A stretch of DNA of 64,000 bases from Methylophilus glucosoxydans (GTDB lineage Bacteria; Pseudomonadota; Gammaproteobacteria; Burkholderiales; Methylophilaceae). The notes beneath the pieces were generated by a model. That model was not told where the DNA came from. It did not search any database and worked only from the letters and a program-made list of their open reading frames with translations. The stretch lies in NCBI RefSeq assembly GCF_042676145.1, contig NZ_JBHTJW010000003.1:340078-404077 (forward strand). The letters run 5' to 3'. Position 1 is the stretch's first letter, and each line of letters begins with the position of its first letter. The position numbers and the translations under genes were made by a program. Below, piece after piece: positions 33,238 through 43,240 of the stretch.

Positions 33238-34188
33238 TTATTCCAGACTGGTCAGATAGCGCTCGGCATCTAGCGCAGCCATACAACCGGTGCCGGCACT
33301 GGTGACTGCCTGGCGGTAAATATGGTCTTGCACATCGCCCGCAGCAAATACACCGGGGATGCTGGTGGCTGTGAAATTGCCTTGTCGGCCTGCCTGGGTG
33401 ACGATATAACCGCCCTCCATCTCTAACTGCCCTTCAAAGATTTGCGTATTCGGCTGGTGACCAATGGCAATAAACACGCCTTTGAGGGTAATGTCCTTGG
33501 TGGTGCCAGAATTGACGTCTTTCAGACGCATGCCCGTCACGCCCGTGTTGTCACCGAGCACTTCGTCCAGCGTCTGGAAGGTTTCCAGCACCACTTTGCC
33601 TTCTTTCACGCGCTCCATCAGCTTATCCACCAGAATGGCTTCGGCCTTGAATTTGTCACGGCGGTGGACCAGGGTAACCTTGCTGGCAATGTTTGCCAGA
33701 TAAAGCGTTTCTTCCACAGCGGTGTTGCCGCCACCCACTACGGCGACCTCCTGGTTGCGGTAGAAGAAGCCGTCACAGGTGGCACAGGCAGACACGCCCT
33801 TGCCAGCAAACGCTTCTTCGCTGGGCAGGCCCAGGTATTTGGCAGAAGCGCCTGTAGCAATAATTAGCGCATCGCAGGTGTACTCGCCACTGTCGCCCAC
33901 CAAACGAATCGGTTTTTCTGTGAGATGGGTGGTATGAATGTGGTCAAAAATCATCTCGGTGTTAAAGCGCTCGGCATGTTGCTGAAAGCGCGCCATCAGT
34001 TCCGGACCCATGACGCCGTTGGCATCTGCAGGCCAGTTATCGACTTCGGTGGTGGTCATGAGCTGGCCGCCTTGGGCGAGACCAGTGATTAAAACCGGGT
34101 TAAGGTTGGCGCGAGCCGCATAGACGGCTGCCGTATACCCGGCAGGGCCGGAGCCAAGAATCATTAAACGGGCGTGTTTAGTTGCCAT
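33238..34188 (-). CDS. trxB: Thioredoxin reductase
   Basis: A 316-residue FAD/NADPH enzyme that reduces thioredoxin. It shows GSGPAGYTAAVYAARA, the redox pair in SACATCDGFFY, the NADPH motif VVGGGNTAVEE, and the C-terminal FAAGDVQDHIYRQA. It leads the conserved block trxB-(dps)-ftsK-lolA-rarA-serS, though on the opposite strand to the rest. Confidence 0.97.
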   Translation of the reverse strand: MATKHARLMILGSGPAGYTAAVYAARANLNPVLITGLAQGGQLMTTTEVDNWPADANGVMGPELMARFQQHAERFNTEMIFDHIHTTHLTEKPIRLVGDSGEYTCDALIIATGASAKYLGLPSEEAFAGKGVSACATCDGFFYRNQEVAVVGGGNTAVEETLYLANIASKVTLVHRRDKFKAEAILVDKLMERVKEGKVVLETFQTLDEVLGDNTGVTGMRLKDVNSGTTKDITLKGVFIAIGHQPNTQIFEGQLEMEGGYIVTQAGRQGNFTATSIPGVFAAGDVQDHIYRQAVTSAGTGCMAALDAERYLTSLE

Positions 34189-34280
34189 GGTGAAAATTCC
34201 ATTCAGGAAGGTTATTTTTATTCAGATGGGGATGACCATGGGTTTTTAAATGGTCATCTTCCAGTCAAGTGATCAATATA

Positions 34281-34482
34281 TAAAGGTTTTTTCAGCAAGC
34301 TTCTTAGCATCCAAGCAGTTTTTTGGCTTAGGCCGCTTTGCTTAACATCTGCTACGCCGAGTGAGCCTACAACGAAAGACTGCATCCGTAGCTTATTTTT
34401 CTAATAAGCTACGTAACATCCATTCAGTTTTTTAGTTCCGACATCACCAGCAGGTTAGCCTACACTGAAAGACTGCTCGGAA
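34281..34482 (-). repeat. Two decayed copies of the dps 3' end
   Basis: Two stretches downstream of dps resemble the end of dps and the bases just after it. At about 34396-34432 the minus strand reads TAA, then codons for KTEWMLRSLLEK and a stop; the real gene ends KTAWMLRSLLEK. At about 34290-34325 it reads KTAWMLRSLLKK and runs on. The shared AAGC landmark falls at 34297, 34406 and 34496, giving steps of 109 and 90 bp. The spacer with 'gaaagactgc' is also partly repeated. These look like leftovers of tandem dps copies removed by deletion. Confidence 0.75.
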
Positions 34483-34947
34483 TTATTTTTCCAACAAGCT
34501 TCTTAGCATCCAAGCAGTCTTTTCATGAACCTGCAGGCGTTGAGTCAGCAAGTCAGCCGTGGCTTCATCAGAGGCTTTCTCGGCTGCCGGGAACACGCTA
34601 CGTGCTGTGCGGCAAACCGCTTCGTGACCAGCCACCAGTTCGCTGATCATATCGTTGGCTTTAGGCACGTCCACGGTTTCTTCAATGGAAGTCAACTTGG
34701 AGAATTGTGCGTAAGTGCCTGGCGCATACACGCCCAGTGAACGGATACGCTCAGCCACCAGGTCTACGGCCAATGCGAGCTCGGTGTATTGTGTTTCAAA
34801 CATCAAATGCAAGGTATTGAACATCGGGCCAGTGACGTTCCAATGAAAATAGTGCGTTTTGAGATATAACGTGTAAGTGTCTGCCAGCAGCTTGGACAAG
34901 CCTTGCGCAATTTCCTGGCGGTTTTCATTGTTAATTCCGATATCCAT
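34483..34947 (-). CDS. dps: Dps-family ferritin-like DNA-protection protein
   Basis: A 154-residue protein of normal Dps length. The ferroxidase signature lies in THYFHWNVTGPMFNTLHLMF and ETQYTELALAVDLVAERIRSLG, giving the His, Asp and Glu ligands at the dimer interface. Dps forms a 12-subunit shell that stores iron, consumes peroxide and, in some species, binds DNA. ATG 34947 has AAGGAGAG upstream, so the 25 extra upstream residues of the open frame are not used. It stands where lrp lies in the enterobacterial trxB-lrp-ftsK order. Confidence 0.93.
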   Translation of the reverse strand: MDIGINNENRQEIAQGLSKLLADTYTLYLKTHYFHWNVTGPMFNTLHLMFETQYTELALAVDLVAERIRSLGVYAPGTYAQFSKLTSIEETVDVPKANDMISELVAGHEAVCRTARSVFPAAEKASDEATADLLTQRLQVHEKTAWMLRSLLEK

Positions 34948-35056
34948 GAGCTCTCCTTGTGAGTGATTAGGGTATTTTAGAACCTCGTTCCCCTGTCTGC
35001 AATTTGATTTTGCTATAATCATTTAAGTTCACTCTTGCAGAGAAAGAGACAACATA

Positions 35057-37372
35057 TTGTTTTTTAATAAGAAAAAAGCCGCTAATGTCCGTCTGGAAAA
35101 AGTCTCGACGGAAAAACAGCTGCGCGACGCCAAGCTTATCCGTGAAGTTGCCTGGATTGCGCTGGCGGCACTCGGTGTTTTTTTGGCGGTGATTTTACTG
35201 ACTTACTCGCATGAAGATCCAGGCTGGACGCACGCGGTGGGGGAGAGTGACCGCATTCACAATGCAGGCGGCACGGTAGGTGCCTGGATGGCTGATATTT
35301 TTCTGTCTCTGTTTGGATTTTCTTCCTGGTGGTTTGTGGTGTTGGCTTTTTTTGTGGTGTGGCTCATGTATCAGCGGTTGCACCAGAATGCGGCTGAAAA
35401 GCAGGATTGGTGGTTGAATGCCGTCGGCTTTGCCTTGATGCTGCTTGCCTCTGCAGCCCTGGAGTCTGGGCATCTGGTGAGTTTACCTGCTGATTTTCCA
35501 CTCAAGCAGGGTGGGGTGATTGGTAGCGGCATCGACCATCTCCTGCGCAATATGTTTGGTTTTGCCGGATCGACCATGTTGTTGCTGGTGTTATTTGCCA
35601 CGGCCTTTAGCCTGTTTACCGGCTGGTCGCTGATCACCATGAGCGAACGGCTCGGTGAGTGGGTCATTCAGTTTTACCAATGGAGCGTATTGAAATATCA
35701 GGACTGGCAAGACCGTCAAGTCGGCCGCCAGGTGTTGCAGGCGCGTGAAGAGTTTGTCGAGGCGGAACGCAAGCGCATTGAAGACCGCAAGCCGGTGGAG
35801 ATTACTGTGCCCGAGGTTGCCATCGCGCCAAGCGAGCGCGTGGTCAAAGAGAAACAGGCGGTGTTGTTTGAGGCCATAGAGCAGGAAGGCCTGCCACCGT
35901 TGCATTTGCTGGATGCGCCTAACCAGTCGGTGGAGTTGCAATCGGCAGAAACTCTGGACTTCACCTCGCGCCTGATTGAGCGCAAGCTGATGGATTTTGG
36001 CATCGAGGTTAAGGTGGTCACTGCGCAGCCTGGTCCGGTGATTACGCGCTATGAGCTGGATCCGGCACCTGGTGTGAAAGGCAGCCAGATCACTAACCTG
36101 TCTAAAGATTTGGCGCGGGCCTTGTCTGTGATCAGCGTGCGGGTGGTCGAGACGATTCCTGGCAAAAGCTATATGGGGCTGGAAATTCCTAACCCCAAAC
36201 GCCAGATCGTGTCACTCACCGAGATTATGGGTAGCCAGGCTTATGCCGATTTAAATTCGCCGCTCGCGATTGCCATGGGTAAAGACATTGCCGGCAAGCC
36301 GATTGTGGCCGACCTGGCGAAAATGCCGCATGTGCTGGTAGCGGGGACCACCGGTTCTGGTAAGTCGGTGGCGATTAATGCGCTGATTTTGAGCTTGTTG
36401 TACAAAGCGGAAGCCAGCCGCGTTCGCATGATCCTGATTGACCCGAAAATGCTGGAATTGTCTGTATATGAAGGCATTCCGCATTTGTTGGCGCCAGTGG
36501 TGACCGATATGCGCCAGGCCGCCAATGCTCTCAACTGGTGTGTGGCCGAGATGGAGCGTCGCTATAAACTGATGTCTACGCTGGGTGTGCGTAACCTGGC
36601 TGGCTATAACCAGAAAATTGTCGATGCGAAAAAACAGGGTACTTCGATCCCGCATCCATTTAGTTTGACACCGGACGAGCCGGAGCCACTCGATGAAATG
36701 CCGTTGATCGTCGTTGTGATTGATGAGCTGGCTGACTTGATGATGGTGGTGGGCAAAAAGGTAGAAGAACTGATTGCACGCTTGGCGCAAAAAGCCCGTG
36801 CCTCAGGCATTCATCTGGTGTTGGCCACGCAACGCCCGTCGGTAGATGTGATTACCGGCCTGATTAAAGCCAACGTGCCCACACGCGTGGCATTCCAGGT
36901 CTCGAGCAAGATAGACTCGCGTACCATTCTCGACCAAATGGGCGCCGAAACTTTGCTCGGCCAGGGGGATATGCTGTATCTGCCGCCCGGTAGCGGCTAC
37001 CCGCAACGGATTCACGGTGCATTCGTCAGTGATGGCGAAGTACATAACGTGGTTAACTTCCTCAAGGCGCAAGGCGAACCAAACTACATTGAAGGCATTC
37101 TCACCAATGAGACCGAAGGCGGCGACCTAGATAGCCTGGGTGGTGGCGAGGCCAGTGCGGGCGGCGAAAAAGACCCGCTGTATGATGAAGCAGTGGCGAT
37201 TGTGCTCAAAACACGCCGCGCCTCGATCTCATCGGTGCAGCGTCAATTGCGCATAGGCTACAACCGCGCTGCCCGCCTGATCGAAGATATGGAACGTGCC
37301 GGACTGGTCTCTGCCATGCAAAGCAATGGCAACCGTGAGGTATTAGTGAAAGCCGGAGGAGACCATGAATAA
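35057..37372 (+). CDS. ftsK: DNA translocase FtsK
   Basis: A 771-residue division protein that pumps DNA toward dif during septation. Four N-terminal membrane segments lie in about 25-190, a short linker follows, and the motor carries Walker A GTTGSGKS and Walker B LIVVVIDELADL. The C-terminal gamma domain (about 705-765, RASISSVQRQLRIGYNRAARLIEDM) reads KOPS. The start is TTG 35057 by frame and N-terminal context, with AGAAAGAG upstream. The linker is much shorter than in E. coli FtsK. Overlaps lolA by 8 bases. Confidence 0.96.
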   Translation: MFFNKKKAANVRLEKVSTEKQLRDAKLIREVAWIALAALGVFLAVILLTYSHEDPGWTHAVGESDRIHNAGGTVGAWMADIFLSLFGFSSWWFVVLAFFVVWLMYQRLHQNAAEKQDWWLNAVGFALMLLASAALESGHLVSLPADFPLKQGGVIGSGIDHLLRNMFGFAGSTMLLLVLFATAFSLFTGWSLITMSERLGEWVIQFYQWSVLKYQDWQDRQVGRQVLQAREEFVEAERKRIEDRKPVEITVPEVAIAPSERVVKEKQAVLFEAIEQEGLPPLHLLDAPNQSVELQSAETLDFTSRLIERKLMDFGIEVKVVTAQPGPVITRYELDPAPGVKGSQITNLSKDLARALSVISVRVVETIPGKSYMGLEIPNPKRQIVSLTEIMGSQAYADLNSPLAIAMGKDIAGKPIVADLAKMPHVLVAGTTGSGKSVAINALILSLLYKAEASRVRMILIDPKMLELSVYEGIPHLLAPVVTDMRQAANALNWCVAEMERRYKLMSTLGVRNLAGYNQKIVDAKKQGTSIPHPFSLTPDEPEPLDEMPLIVVVIDELADLMMVVGKKVEELIARLAQKARASGIHLVLATQRPSVDVITGLIKANVPTRVAFQVSSKIDSRTILDQMGAETLLGQGDMLYLPPGSGYPQRIHGAFVSDGEVHNVVNFLKAQGEPNYIEGILTNETEGGDLDSLGGGEASAGGEKDPLYDEAVAIVLKTRRASISSVQRQLRIGYNRAARLIEDMERAGLVSAMQSNGNREVLVKAGGDHE

Positions 37373-37988
37373 AGTATTTACCCGAGTGCTGCTGGCGTTA
37401 TGTAGTGTATGTCTCATTTCAACGGCATTTGCCGATGGCATCGATGATTTAAAGCAGTTCTACCAGAGCACGCATGCCATGCGCGCCAACTTCAAGCAGA
37501 CCGTGTTTGACCAAAAAGGCCGCAAGCTGCAAGAGGTCAACGGCACCATGCTATTGCAGCGGCCCAACAAATTCCGCTGGGATTATCAAAAGCCTTACGA
37601 GCAGCAAATCATCAGCGATGGCCGTCAGGTATTTTTGTTTGATGTCGACTTGCAGCAAGTCACCCTGCGTACGGTAGATAAAGTATTAGGCACCAGTCCC
37701 GCGGCTTTGCTGGCAGGTGGTCCTAATGTCGAAGAGAGCTTCCGTCTCACGCGTTTGCTCGATTTTGAGGGCTTGCAACGGGTACAGGCCAAGCCAATTC
37801 AAAAAGACAGTGGTTTTCAGGTGGTGATCATTTCCTTCAGCCAAGGCAAGCTGGCTGAAATGCGTCTGGTGGATGCGTTTGGTCAAAGCACGCATATCGT
37901 GTTTTCAAACGTGGAAGTGAACCCCAACCTCAACGCCAACCAGTTTTTGTTTACTGTGCCCAAAGGGGTGGATGTCGTTGGCGAGTAG
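37365..37988 (+). CDS. lolA: Outer-membrane lipoprotein carrier protein LolA
   Basis: A 207-residue periplasmic chaperone that takes lipoproteins from LolCDE to LolB. It has a signal peptide cut at AFA-DGI, FKQTVFDQKGRKLQEVNGTM, the RPNKFRWDYQKPYEQQIISDG segment (typical of the LolA half-barrel), and LVDAFGQ near the end. Starts inside the ftsK end after GGAGGAGACC, so it is translated from the same message. Confidence 0.95.
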   Translation: MNKVFTRVLLALCSVCLISTAFADGIDDLKQFYQSTHAMRANFKQTVFDQKGRKLQEVNGTMLLQRPNKFRWDYQKPYEQQIISDGRQVFLFDVDLQQVTLRTVDKVLGTSPAALLAGGPNVEESFRLTRLLDFEGLQRVQAKPIQKDSGFQVVIISFSQGKLAEMRLVDAFGQSTHIVFSNVEVNPNLNANQFLFTVPKGVDVVGE

Positions 37989-38012
37989 CCAGTAGACCGC
38001 GCCAGAATCATC

Positions 38013-39323
38013 ATGTCATCCCTGTTTGAACCGCAAACTCCCTCCAGTATTCCACTTGCTGAGCAGCTACGACCAAAAACATTGTCTGAAGTGGTCGGGC
38101 AAACCCACCTGCTCGGTGAGGGCAAGCCGTTGCGACGCGCATTTGAATCCGGCAAGTTGCCCTCGATGATTTTATGGGGCCCACCAGGGGTGGGTAAAAC
38201 CACATTGGCGCGCCTGATTGCGCAAACTGCGGATACCGAATTTGTGCCGCTCTCTGCCGTGCTATCCGGCATTAAAGATATCCGCGAAGCCGTTGAGCGT
38301 GCAGAACTCACCTTGCAACAAACGGGTCGCAATACTATCCTGTTTGTCGATGAGGTTCACCGCTTTAACAAAGGGCAGCAGGATGCGTTTTTGCCTTATG
38401 TCGAAAGTGGGCTGATCACCTTTATTGGCGCCACCACCGAAAACCCCTCATTTGAAGTCAATAGCGCGTTGCTGAGCCGGGCGCAGGTGTTTGTACTCAA
38501 TGCACTTAATGAAGACGAGCTGGCGCAATTGCTTGAGCGTGCGCGCTTAAAAGTCGCACCTGCTGTTGCCCTAGATGAGGCGGTGCAAGAACAGGTGCTC
38601 GCCTATGCCGATGGTGACGCCAGACGCCTGCTTAATTTTGCTGAAGGCCTGTTTAACGGCGCCATTGCAGCCAAAGTCGATCGCATAGATGAATCCTTTT
38701 TGCAGTCCACCATGGCCAGCAAGCTGCGCCGCTTTGATAAAGGTGGCGAGGCGTTCTATGACCAGATTTCTGCCCTGCACAAATCCGTGCGCGGCTCCAA
38801 TCCGGATGCCGCCTTGTACTGGCTCATGCGCATGCTTGATGGCGGCGCTGAGCCACTGTATCTGGCCCGTCGCATTATCCGCATGGCTTGGGAAGACATT
38901 GGATTGGCTGATCCACGCGCCATGCAGATTGCGAATGATGCCGCTTTGACGTTTGAGCGCCTGGGTAGCCCCGAAGGCGAACTCGCCCTGGCCCAGGCTG
39001 TGATTTATCTGGCCGTGGCGGCTAAAAGTAATGCCGGGTATATGGCTTATAACCAGGCCAAAGCCTTTGTTGCACAGGATAAATCCCGCGCCGTGCCGCT
39101 GCATTTGCGTAATGCCCCCACCAAGCTAATGAAAGCACTGGATTACGGCAAAGAGTACCGCTATGCCCACAACGAGCCTGAGGCCTATGCGGCAGGTGAA
39201 AGTTATTTTCCCGATGATTTAGCACCGCAATCCTTTTACCAACCCACACCACGCGGTTTGGAAGGTAAAATAGGCGAAAAATTACAGCACTTAAGAGAGC
39301 TGGATAAAAAAGCGAGAAAATAA
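38013..39323 (+). CDS. rarA: Replication-associated recombination protein A (AAA+ ATPase)
   Basis: A 436-residue clamp-loader-like ATPase that acts at stalled forks. Walker A is GPPGVGKTTLAR, Walker B is ILFVDEVHRFNKGQQDAFLP, sensor 1 is GATTENPSFEVN, and the arginine-finger region is LLSRAQVF. The C-terminal tetramerisation part (about 250-430) with ALYWLMRMLDGGAEPLY and WEDIGLADP is complete. Follows lolA, as in enterobacteria. Confidence 0.96.
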   Translation: MSSLFEPQTPSSIPLAEQLRPKTLSEVVGQTHLLGEGKPLRRAFESGKLPSMILWGPPGVGKTTLARLIAQTADTEFVPLSAVLSGIKDIREAVERAELTLQQTGRNTILFVDEVHRFNKGQQDAFLPYVESGLITFIGATTENPSFEVNSALLSRAQVFVLNALNEDELAQLLERARLKVAPAVALDEAVQEQVLAYADGDARRLLNFAEGLFNGAIAAKVDRIDESFLQSTMASKLRRFDKGGEAFYDQISALHKSVRGSNPDAALYWLMRMLDGGAEPLYLARRIIRMAWEDIGLADPRAMQIANDAALTFERLGSPEGELALAQAVIYLAVAAKSNAGYMAYNQAKAFVAQDKSRAVPLHLRNAPTKLMKALDYGKEYRYAHNEPEAYAAGESYFPDDLAPQSFYQPTPRGLEGKIGEKLQHLRELDKKARK

Positions 39324-39400
39324 TGCCTTAGTGTTTTATTCTTTTTCAACGGGATATCAAAAATAAGGTATTTAATAAAAATAGCTATGAAAGGTTCTTA

Positions 39401-41581
39401 GTGAGTCTAGCGATTGAAACTGTTTTTCAGCAGGCTGTTATGTTTGCGCAGTCAGGGAGATTGCCAGAGGCAAAACAGTTATTTCAGAAACTTCTCAAGG
39501 AACTACCAAATCATCCTCAACTTTTAACCAATCTAGGTAGGATTGATTTCCAGTTGGGGAATCTCTCTTCAGCAGTAAAATTTCTTCAAAAGTCAGTGCA
39601 AATAGATAGAAATCAACCACAAGCTTTTTTGGTATTAGGGAATGGCTTTTTTCAATTAAAGGACTATCAAAAAGCAATAATTGCTTTTAAAAATGCCATA
39701 TCTTTATCGCCGAAGGATACTGATGCATATTTTGGATTGGGAATTGTTTTGCATCAAATCAAGAAAAATGAAGAGGCGTTGAGTGCTTATGATCAAGCTA
39801 TCTCTTTGAGGCCTTTTTTTGCAAAAGCTTTTAATAATCGTGCAAATGTATTAAAGGATCTCCATCGTTACGATGAAGCAATTGAAAGTCTTAAACGAGC
39901 AATTCAGATTGATCCTGAGTTTGTAGATGCTTACTACAATCTTGGTAATACACAGCAGATCTTGAGGCGTTTTGAAAGTGCAGTCAGTAGTTATGACAGA
40001 GCAATAGCTTTAAAGGCAGATGATGCTGATTCTTATCACAATCGCGCAAATGCATTATCTGCATTGGGCTTATATGGAGATGCGATTGCAAGCCTGGAGC
40101 GTTCGTTACAAATTCAGCCTGATTTAATAAAGGCTTACTTTAGTAAGGCGAACATATATAGTACTGTTTTAGACTATGAAAATGCGATTAAAAATTATGA
40201 GCATGTCCTCGCATTTGACCCTGATTTTGATTACTTGCTGGGGAACTTGATACATACAAAAATGATGCTCTGCGATTGGAGCAATTTAGATCATTTAATA
40301 TCGCTGCTAATCAAAAAAGCTAAAAAACTGGAAAAAGTGACCGCTCCTTTTCCAGTACTTGCTCTCACTAATAGCCTCACTTTGCATAAAAAAGTTTCTG
40401 AGGTTTATTCAAGAAAAATTTTAGTTCAAGAGACAAAATTTATATCTCAAAAAAAGGAAATAGATAACAAAATCCGTATTGGATATTTTTCTGCTGACTT
40501 TCATAATCATGCAACTATGCACTTAATGGCGGATATTTTTAAATATCATGACAAGAGTAAATTTGAGGTGATTGCATTCTCTTTTGGGCCTGATAAAAAA
40601 GATGAGTGGAGGGCACGAGTGCTTCCTCACTTTGATGAATTTATTGATCTCAGAAATATAAGCGACAATGAGATTGTCGAATGCGCAAGAAGCAAAAGTA
40701 TTGATGTTGCGATAGATTTAAAAGGGTTTACCGAGGATGGTAGGCCAGAGATTTTTAGGCAACGCGTTGCCCCCATTCAGGTAAATTATCTAGGCTTTCC
40801 CGGTACAATGGGATCAGAGTTTATGGATTATATTATCGCTGACAATGTCTTGATCCCTGCAGAGTATCGAAAATATTATTCAGAAAGGGTTGCATATTTA
40901 CCCAATTGCTATCAAGCGAATCTGGATCAACGCAAGATTTCAGAGAGACTATTTACACGAGAAGAACTAGGATTGCCTTCATCTGGCTTTGTATTCTGCT
41001 GTTTTAATAATAGTTATAAAATCACTCCAGCAATGTTTGAATGTTGGATGAGTATCTTAAGAAACACTGAAAATAGTGTCCTCTGGTTGCTTTGTAATAA
41101 CGATTTAGCGAGCAATCATCTTAAAGCTGAAGCTGTTAATTATGGAGTAGACTCAGCGAGATTGATATTTGCTAACAGTATGTCAGTCGAAGAGCACTTG
41201 TCGAGAATTAGGCTGGCCGATCTGTTTTTAGATACGTTTCCGTATAACGCTCATACCACTGCCAGTGATGCGATTAGAGTTGGGATGCCAGTATTAACGC
41301 TTATGGGCGAGTCGTTTGCAAGCAGGGTAGCAGCGAGTTTATTAACTTATGCTGATCTACCAGAGCTTATAACCACTTCAATGCAGCCATACACCGAGCT
41401 TGCAATTGAATTAGCATCAAACACAGAACGATTCAAAAAAATTAAAGAAAAGCTAGAACTGTCCATTAGTAAAAACGTTTTATTTGATGCTAAGCGGTTC
41501 ACTGCTGATCTGGAGAGGTTGTATATGCTAATGGTAAAACAGCATAAAAATGCTGTTGAAAGTGATCATATATGTTTTTAG
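39401..41581 (+). CDS. TPR-repeat O-GlcNAc transferase-like (GT41) protein
   Basis: A 726-residue protein. The N-terminal 270 residues are about seven tetratricopeptide repeats (for example AFLVLGNGFFQLKDYQKAI, AFNNRANVLKDLHRYDEAI). The C-terminal half is a GT41 domain: RIGYFSADFHNHATMHLM near 355, IDLKGFTEDGRPEIF, PIQVNYLGFPGTMGSEFMDY, CCFNNSYKI, and RLADLFLDTFPYNAHTTASDA. Bacterial members glycosylate surface proteins or act in polysaccharide synthesis; the acceptor is unknown. GTG start with AAAGG upstream. It is clearly AT-richer than rarA and serS and interrupts a conserved gene order, so it was probably acquired. Confidence 0.88.
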   Translation: MSLAIETVFQQAVMFAQSGRLPEAKQLFQKLLKELPNHPQLLTNLGRIDFQLGNLSSAVKFLQKSVQIDRNQPQAFLVLGNGFFQLKDYQKAIIAFKNAISLSPKDTDAYFGLGIVLHQIKKNEEALSAYDQAISLRPFFAKAFNNRANVLKDLHRYDEAIESLKRAIQIDPEFVDAYYNLGNTQQILRRFESAVSSYDRAIALKADDADSYHNRANALSALGLYGDAIASLERSLQIQPDLIKAYFSKANIYSTVLDYENAIKNYEHVLAFDPDFDYLLGNLIHTKMMLCDWSNLDHLISLLIKKAKKLEKVTAPFPVLALTNSLTLHKKVSEVYSRKILVQETKFISQKKEIDNKIRIGYFSADFHNHATMHLMADIFKYHDKSKFEVIAFSFGPDKKDEWRARVLPHFDEFIDLRNISDNEIVECARSKSIDVAIDLKGFTEDGRPEIFRQRVAPIQVNYLGFPGTMGSEFMDYIIADNVLIPAEYRKYYSERVAYLPNCYQANLDQRKISERLFTREELGLPSSGFVFCCFNNSYKITPAMFECWMSILRNTENSVLWLLCNNDLASNHLKAEAVNYGVDSARLIFANSMSVEEHLSRIRLADLFLDTFPYNAHTTASDAIRVGMPVLTLMGESFASRVAASLLTYADLPELITTSMQPYTELAIELASNTERFKKIKEKLELSISKNVLFDAKRFTADLERLYMLMVKQHKNAVESDHICF

Positions 41582-41717
41582 CAATCCTCTTGACGCTCTG
41601 ACTCATGAGTGTTGAGATTGGTTAGGATAATAAGTTTTTGAATTTCTTTTATATATTTTTATAAGGCCTTAATGCGTTATAAAAATAAAAGTTATTAAGA
41701 ATGAGTTTAAGGAAAGT

Positions 41718-42989
41718 ATGTTAGATATTCAGTTGTTACGTAATGATTTAGATCATGTCGTTCCCCGTTTGGCGGCACGCAAATTTGCTTTTCCGGCAGA
41801 AGAATTCAAAGCACTTGAAGCGCAGCGCAAAACCATTCAAACCAATACGGAAAATCTTCAAGCCAAACGCAATGCAGCCTCCAAGCAAATCGGCATCGCC
41901 AAATCCAAAGGCGAAGATACCAGTGCAATTCTGGCCGAGGTGGCAGGTTTGGGCGATGAGCTGAAAGCGGCCGAGGCACAACTCAATGAAGTGCAAGCGA
42001 GCATGCTGGCGCTTATGCAAAACGTGCCTAACCTGCCGCATGAGAGCGTGCCGGTCGGGCAGGATGAAAGCCAAAACGTCGAAGTGCGTCGCTGGGGTAC
42101 GCCACGCCAGTTTGACTTTGCCGTCAAAGACCACGCTGATGTCGGTGCGCCATTAGGGCTGGATTTTGATACAGGAGCTAAACTTTCAGGCGCGCGTTTC
42201 ACCTTTATGAAGGGCCAGATAGCCAAACTGCACCGCGCGATTGCCCAGTTTATGCTGGATACCCAAACCGAGAAACATGGCTATACCGAGTGCTATACGC
42301 CGTATATGGTCAACCGTGAAACCCTGATTGGTACCGGCCAATTACCCAAGTTTGAAGAGGATTTGTTCTCTACCGCCCACAATGACAGCAAGCTCTACCT
42401 GATCCCGACTTCAGAAGTCACGCTGACCAACACGGTGCGGGATGAAATTGTCGCCATGGACAGCCTGCCGATCAAGCTGACCGCGCATACCCCATGCTTC
42501 CGATCAGAGGCCGGGTCTTATGGTAAAGATACCAAAGGCATGATCCGCCAGCACCAGTTTGATAAAGTCGAGATGGTGCAGATTGTGCACCCTGACACCA
42601 GCTATCAGGCGCTGGAGGACATGGTCGGCCACGCCGAGGCGATTTTGCAGGCACTCGAACTGCCATACCGTGTTGTCTCACTTTGCACCGGCGATATGGG
42701 CTTTGGCGCTGCGAAAACCTACGACCTCGAAGTCTGGTTGCCCGCACAGAATACCTACCGTGAAATTTCATCTGTTTCCAACTGCGAAGCCTTCCAGGCG
42801 CGCCGTTTGCAGGCCCGTTTCCGTAATGCCAATGGCAAGCCTGAGTTGTTGCATACCTTGAATGGTTCTGGTCTGGCCGTCGGCCGTACGCTTGTAGCTG
42901 TGCTGGAGAATAACCAAAACGCTGATGGCACGGTGAATATTCCTAAAGCATTACAACCCTATATGGGCGGAAAGACCCTGCTTAGTTAA
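41718..42989 (+). CDS. serS: Seryl-tRNA synthetase
   Basis: A 423-residue class II synthetase that charges tRNA-Ser and tRNA-Sec. The N-terminal coiled-coil arm (about 30-100) contacts the long variable arm. Motif 2 is FRSEAGSYGKDTKGMIRQHQ (20 residues), and motif 3 is NGSGLAVGRTLVAVLEN. GGAAAG lies before the ATG. Ends in the terminator at 43010. Confidence 0.97.
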   Translation: MLDIQLLRNDLDHVVPRLAARKFAFPAEEFKALEAQRKTIQTNTENLQAKRNAASKQIGIAKSKGEDTSAILAEVAGLGDELKAAEAQLNEVQASMLALMQNVPNLPHESVPVGQDESQNVEVRRWGTPRQFDFAVKDHADVGAPLGLDFDTGAKLSGARFTFMKGQIAKLHRAIAQFMLDTQTEKHGYTECYTPYMVNRETLIGTGQLPKFEEDLFSTAHNDSKLYLIPTSEVTLTNTVRDEIVAMDSLPIKLTAHTPCFRSEAGSYGKDTKGMIRQHQFDKVEMVQIVHPDTSYQALEDMVGHAEAILQALELPYRVVSLCTGDMGFGAAKTYDLEVWLPAQNTYREISSVSNCEAFQARRLQARFRNANGKPELLHTLNGSGLAVGRTLVAVLENNQNADGTVNIPKALQPYMGGKTLLS

Positions 42990-43009
42990 TAGATTCAATC
43001 GCTGTTTTT

Positions 43010-43043
43010 AAAATGCCTTGGTTGATAGCCAAGGCATTTTTAT
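43010..43043 (+). terminator. Rho-independent terminator of serS
   Basis: Twelve-bp stem AAAATGCCTTGG/CCAAGGCATTTT with a 7-nt loop and trailing T-run. Confidence 0.92.
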
Positions 43044-43240
43044 TTCTAACTAGTATGTGTTACATGGCATCAATTGTTGCGATCAATGACTCAGAAAATT
43101 GTACTTATTATCAGAAACTGCATGTCACAAAAATTTCATGCAACTTTACTTAACTCCTAAGCACATACGTATATGTCATTCACAGAAAAATGACATTGGT
43201 ATGACAAATCTATGAAATTTGTTAAACAGGAGCTGAGATC

